From positions 12,453 to 37,223 of the forward strand of contig DMXN01000018.1 of assembly GCA_003482885.1 (NCBI GenBank): DNA of 24,771 nt, in the 5' to 3' direction. The DNA comes from Candidatus Moraniibacteriota bacterium (GTDB lineage: Bacteria > Patescibacteriota > Minisyncoccia > Moranbacterales > UBA2206). The notes under the pieces are model-generated. The model was not told the origin of the DNA and ran no database searches. It saw only the letters and a list, made by a program, of their open reading frames with translations. Below, one piece after another: positions 22,100-24,771 of this stretch. Position numbers and translations under genes: made by a program. Position 1 is the stretch's first letter. Every line of letters begins with the position of its first letter.

Positions 22100-23353
22100 T
22101 TACTCTTCTTTTTTATTTTCATCTACAACTTCTGCGTTTTTTTCTTCTTCTTTTATTTCTTCTTGTTTCTCTTCCGCAACTTCTTCCTCACTCTTCATTC
22201 CCGCAATATCAATCTTATATCCCGTAAGTTTTGCCGCTAAACGGACATTTTGCCCGCGTTTGCCAATCGCTAAAGATAATTGTTCTTCCACTACAGATAC
22301 AACCGCTCTTTTTTGCTCCTCGTCCAATTCCACTTTTAAAACCTTAGCGGGACTAAGCGCGGCGGCGATAAATTTGGCGATATCGGCATTCCAAAGAATA
22401 ATATCCAGTTTTTCTCCTCCCAGTTCTTCGATAATCGCTTGCACTCTAGTGCCTTTTTGCCCCACGCAAGAACCGATCGGATCAATTCCGTCTTCCGTGG
22501 AAGCCACCGCAACTTTTGTTCTCTCGCCCGCTTCTCGCGCAATCGCTTTAATTTCCACCGTTCCGGCAAAAATTTCCGGCACTTCTAATTCAAATAATCT
22601 TTTTACCATTTCCGGATGCACGCGGCTTAATGTGATGCCAGGTCCTTTTGTGCCGACATCTACACTGACTAAATAAACTTTTACGCGTTGACCGACGCGA
22701 TAATTTTCTTTTTCAATTTGTTCGCCGGGGAAAAGAGCGCCAACTGATTTTCCAAGATCAATAAAAACATTCCGCCCTTCGACTCTCTGCACCACGCCGC
22801 TGATTACTTCGCCTTCCTTGTTTTTATATTCTTCAAACATCGAGTCTCTTTCCGCTTCGCGAATTCTCTGAATAATCACTTGCTTGGCGGTTTGCGCCGC
22901 CACTCGACCGTAATCTTTTTCCTCCGGCAAAACCGTTTCGATAATATCGCCGATTTTCGCGCCTTTCTTGATTTTTTTCGCCTCCTCTGAAGTTAAATCC
23001 CGTTCAATGTTATAGTGAGGTAATTTTTCTTCTTCGCCCGTCGCAGTTTTAGCATCAAGTGGTTTATCATTATCTTCTTCTTTGATAAATTCTCGCGTAG
23101 TCTCATCCACCACTTCTTTAATCAAATAAAATTTCGCGTTGCCGCTCACTTCATCAAATTCCGCGCGAATGTTTTGGCCTTTTTTTCCATAATCTTTTTT
23201 ATAAGCCGCCGCTAAAGCCGCTTCAATTGTCTCAATCACTTTCTCTTTGGAAATTCCCTTTTCATCACAAAGCGCCGAAATAGCGCTGCCGAAATCGCCG
23301 ATTCCTCCGGAAGCATTCACCGCTTCATCGTTTATTCTTTTTTTTCTTGCCAT
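22100..23353 (-). CDS. nusA: Transcription termination/antitermination protein NusA
   Basis: A factor that binds RNA polymerase and nascent RNA to control pausing, termination and antitermination; 417 residues. The N-terminal polymerase-binding domain spans about 15-170 and has a polar insertion (EDNDKPLDAKTATGEEEKLP, 93-112). An S1 domain lies at 180-245 (GVVQRVEGRNVFIDLGKSVG), KH1 at about 262-330 (GSCVGQKG, 294-301) and KH2 at about 338-385 (LAIGKRGQNV, 361-370). The C-terminal 30 residues are a Glu/Lys-rich tail in place of the acidic repeats of E. coli. The leader carries a terminator-like hairpin. Confidence 0.96.
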   Translation of the reverse strand: MARKKRINDEAVNASGGIGDFGSAISALCDEKGISKEKVIETIEAALAAAYKKDYGKKGQNIRAEFDEVSGNAKFYLIKEVVDETTREFIKEEDNDKPLDAKTATGEEEKLPHYNIERDLTSEEAKKIKKGAKIGDIIETVLPEEKDYGRVAAQTAKQVIIQRIREAERDSMFEEYKNKEGEVISGVVQRVEGRNVFIDLGKSVGALFPGEQIEKENYRVGQRVKVYLVSVDVGTKGPGITLSRVHPEMVKRLFELEVPEIFAGTVEIKAIAREAGERTKVAVASTEDGIDPIGSCVGQKGTRVQAIIEELGGEKLDIILWNADIAKFIAAALSPAKVLKVELDEEQKRAVVSVVEEQLSLAIGKRGQNVRLAAKLTGYKIDIAGMKSEEEVAEEKQEEIKEEEKNAEVVDENKKEE

Positions 23354-23383
23354 AAAAATTAAATTAAATTTTACAAATTATTT

Positions 23384-23420
23384 GCGGAAACCGCTAAAAT
23401 AAAAGTTCGCTTCCGCGAAC
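23384..23420 (-). promoter_or_regulatory. Attenuator-like hairpins in the nusA leader
   Basis: On the minus strand GTTCGC-GGAA-GCGAAC (23420-23405) is followed directly by TTTTATTTT, the layout of an intrinsic terminator, upstream of the start codon. A second stem GCGG/CCGC follows at 23394-23384. This could allow NusA-dependent premature termination. Confidence 0.5.
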
Positions 23421-23447
23421 CATTCAGTATCTCTCCATTGCTTCTAT

Positions 23448-23476
23448 ATCTTACAGTTTTTTTGAATTTGTGTCAA
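23448..23476 (-). promoter_or_regulatory. Promoter of nusA
   Basis: On the minus strand TTGACA (23476-23471), a 17-bp spacer and TAAGAT (23453-23448) form a good promoter. Its -35 box overlaps the -35 box of the divergent lipoprotein promoter. Confidence 0.7.
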
Positions 23477-23496
23477 ATTCGTTTTTGCTTTATAAT
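23468..23496 (+). promoter_or_regulatory. Promoter of the lipoprotein gene
   Basis: TTGTGT (23468-23473), a 17-bp spacer and a perfect TATAAT (23491-23496). It overlaps the divergent nusA promoter. Confidence 0.5.
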
Positions 23497-23579
23497 TCAA
23501 TTATAAATTATTAATTCATCCTCGCTGTTTTTAATTTTTTATTTCTATAAATAAAAAACGGCAAAGGACAAAAAGCTCT

Positions 23580-23879
23580 ATGCAAAAAATTGCAAAAATT
23601 TTGGGGATGCTGGCAATTGTCGCAGTATTTTCCGGTTGCGGAAATAGCGCTACGACTACGCCAACAACTCCATCCGCTCCGACAAAATCAACACCTGTTA
23701 CAACAGAAACACCGGCAACCACGACAGCAGCAGAAAATCCGACTAACACTTCGGAAATACCGCAAATCAATTCTTCTGATCCTAATACAAAAGATTTAAA
23801 TAATTTGGCCAACGACATTGATGGAATTGATAAGTCAGCGCAAGGACTTGATGAAAATCAAGATTTGTTCGCCGAATAA
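23580..23879 (+). CDS. Putative Thr/Pro-rich lipoprotein
   Basis: A 99-residue predicted lipoprotein. The N-terminal signal MQKIAKILGMLAIVAVFSGC ends in a lipobox with C20. The mature part is a Thr/Pro/Ser-rich low-complexity linker (about residues 23-65), followed by an acidic tail with NTKDLNNLANDIDGIDK. No enzymatic motif is visible, so it may be a surface spacer or stalk. An AAAGGA ribosome binding site precedes the ATG. It lies 47 bp before another exported protein gene, probably in one transcript. Confidence 0.75.
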   Translation: MQKIAKILGMLAIVAVFSGCGNSATTTPTTPSAPTKSTPVTTETPATTTAAENPTNTSEIPQINSSDPNTKDLNNLANDIDGIDKSAQGLDENQDLFAE

Positions 23880-23926
23880 TTTAATTATTTTTAGAATTTA
23901 TTTTAATCACTAAATAAAAAAAATAT

Positions 23927-24682
23927 ATGCCAAAGAAAATTGTTATCTCCAGTGCCTGCTTGCTAATTCTTATCTCAACCGCTTACGCAACTTCAGCCAT
24001 CACTGATGCGCAAAGACAATCCATTGACCAAAAAAAACAGCAAATAACCAGCAGCATTACTCCCGAACAAAAACAAGCTATTGATCAAAAAAGACAAGAG
24101 ATTGAAGATAAAATCAATCAAAATTACGACGCTTTCAAGGCGGCATTACTAAAAAGAATAGACCGAGCGATTGCAATGATTGATAATACGACACAAAAAA
24201 TATCTTCCAACACAAAAATAGTTGATTCGTCAAAAGAAGTAATTTTGACTTCTTTGGCTAATACTAAAAAGGGGCTGGAAACTTACAAATCCAAAGCGTC
24301 AAGCTCAACTTCGCTTGATGAATTAGGAGCGGTCGGTCGAGAATTTATTCAATATCTCGGGGCCGGCGAAGATGTCATAAAAGAAGGTACCAAAAAAGCC
24401 TTGGCTGTTTTAGGAACCAATATGACAGCCAAAGCCGAAGCGTACAAAGCAAAGCTAATGCAAACATTGGAAGTATTAAAAAAAACCTGCCCATCGGAAG
24501 CAACTGCAATCGGTAATTTGGAAAATAAATTGAAAGATCTGGACAAAGAGATCACCGCGTTGAAACAAGCAACCAAAGATCAAAACAGCGCGCAAATAAA
24601 AATAATCACTGCGCAAATAAAAACTACCGTCAAAGAAACTGCGACAATATTGCAATCCTTGCAAGGAAAATGCCAGTTATAG
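23927..24682 (+). CDS. Exported helical (coiled-coil) protein of unknown function
   Basis: A 251-residue protein with a signal peptide (MPKKIVISSACLLILISTAY, cleavage likely after an ATSA-type site near residue 24). The mature part starts with two similar segments, ITDAQRQSIDQKKQQI and ITPEQKQAIDQKRQEI, followed by long charged helices (LLKRIDRAIAMIDNTTQKIS, NLENKLKDLDKEITALKQA). Two cysteines near the end (KKTCPSEA and GKCQL) may form a disulfide. No family was recognised. It follows the lipoprotein gene on the same strand. Confidence 0.75.
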   Translation: MPKKIVISSACLLILISTAYATSAITDAQRQSIDQKKQQITSSITPEQKQAIDQKRQEIEDKINQNYDAFKAALLKRIDRAIAMIDNTTQKISSNTKIVDSSKEVILTSLANTKKGLETYKSKASSSTSLDELGAVGREFIQYLGAGEDVIKEGTKKALAVLGTNMTAKAEAYKAKLMQTLEVLKKTCPSEATAIGNLENKLKDLDKEITALKQATKDQNSAQIKIITAQIKTTVKETATILQSLQGKCQL

Positions 24683-24725
24683 TGGCTCTGTCGCCAATTC
24701 CCTAAAAACCTTAATCGAAATTTCC

Positions 24726-24755
24726 ATACCAAAAACAACCATCTTGTGGTATAAT
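24726..24755 (+). promoter_or_regulatory. Promoter with overlapping inverted repeat for a gene beyond the window
   Basis: TGG-TATAAT (24747-24755) is an extended -10 box. ATACCA (24726-24731) and TGGTAT (24747-24752) form an inverted repeat covering the -10 and the upstream region, so a repressor site is possible. The gene it serves lies outside the window. Confidence 0.5.
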
Positions 24756-24771
24756 TAAGCCATAAACAGCT

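Overview
The window looks like chromosomal DNA of a Candidate Phyla Radiation (Patescibacteria) bacterium, probably of the Parcubacteria type. This is a judgement from AT-rich intergenic DNA, small core proteins, NusA and RNase Y of the reduced CPR kind, a Cys-rich plus PsbP-like surface protein, and a diversity-generating retroelement (DGR) whose target resembles CPR DGR targets I know. No rRNA or marker phylogeny is available here. Stops include TGA, so there is no sign of UGA recoding.

Layout. 1-7028 (minus): rpoC (C-terminus cut by the window start) and rpoB, with a strong promoter near 7290-7319. 7344-8376 (minus): a HEPN / MNT-nucleotidyltransferase pair with a large palindromic operator. 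8459-11014 (minus): a Cys-rich/PsbP-like membrane-anchored protein, a coiled-coil protein, a small TsaB-like protein and an anchored N-acetylmuramoyl-L-alanine amidase, with a hairpin-rich inverted-repeat element between the last two. 11170-11523 (plus): a small coiled-coil protein. 11692-12674 (minus): tRNA-Gly(CCC), tRNA-Gly(TCC), an HTH/LAGLIDADG-like gene and tRNA-Pro(TGG). 12719-15358: a complete DGR. 15635-17582 (minus): HU and RNase Y. 17779-19353 (plus): gpmI. 19362-21783 (minus): ppa-tig-clpP. 22100-23353 (minus): nusA. 23580-24682 (plus): a lipoprotein and a secreted helical protein.

The most exciting system is the DGR. It has a reverse transcriptase with the DGR-type LGNVTSQ motif, an Avd-like four-helix protein, a 124-bp template repeat (TR, 14216-14339) and a variable repeat (VR, 14660-14783) forming the 3' end of a 233-residue target gene. 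Read on the minus strand, TR and VR differ at 15 positions, all adenines in TR (36 adenines available); none of the 88 other positions differs. This is the signature of adenine-specific mutagenic retrohoming. Unusual details are an avd gene on the strand opposite to RT/TR/VR, a nine-base G/C homopolymer where the RT and avd 5' ends meet (one base fewer would give both genes an ATG start), and a 10-bp inverted repeat enclosing the TR. The cassette lies directly beside a tRNA-Pro gene.

Other recurring themes are promoters with extended -10 boxes exactly 6 bp before ATG (likely leaderless mRNAs) and intergenic inverted repeats whose stems keep pairing despite sequence divergence.
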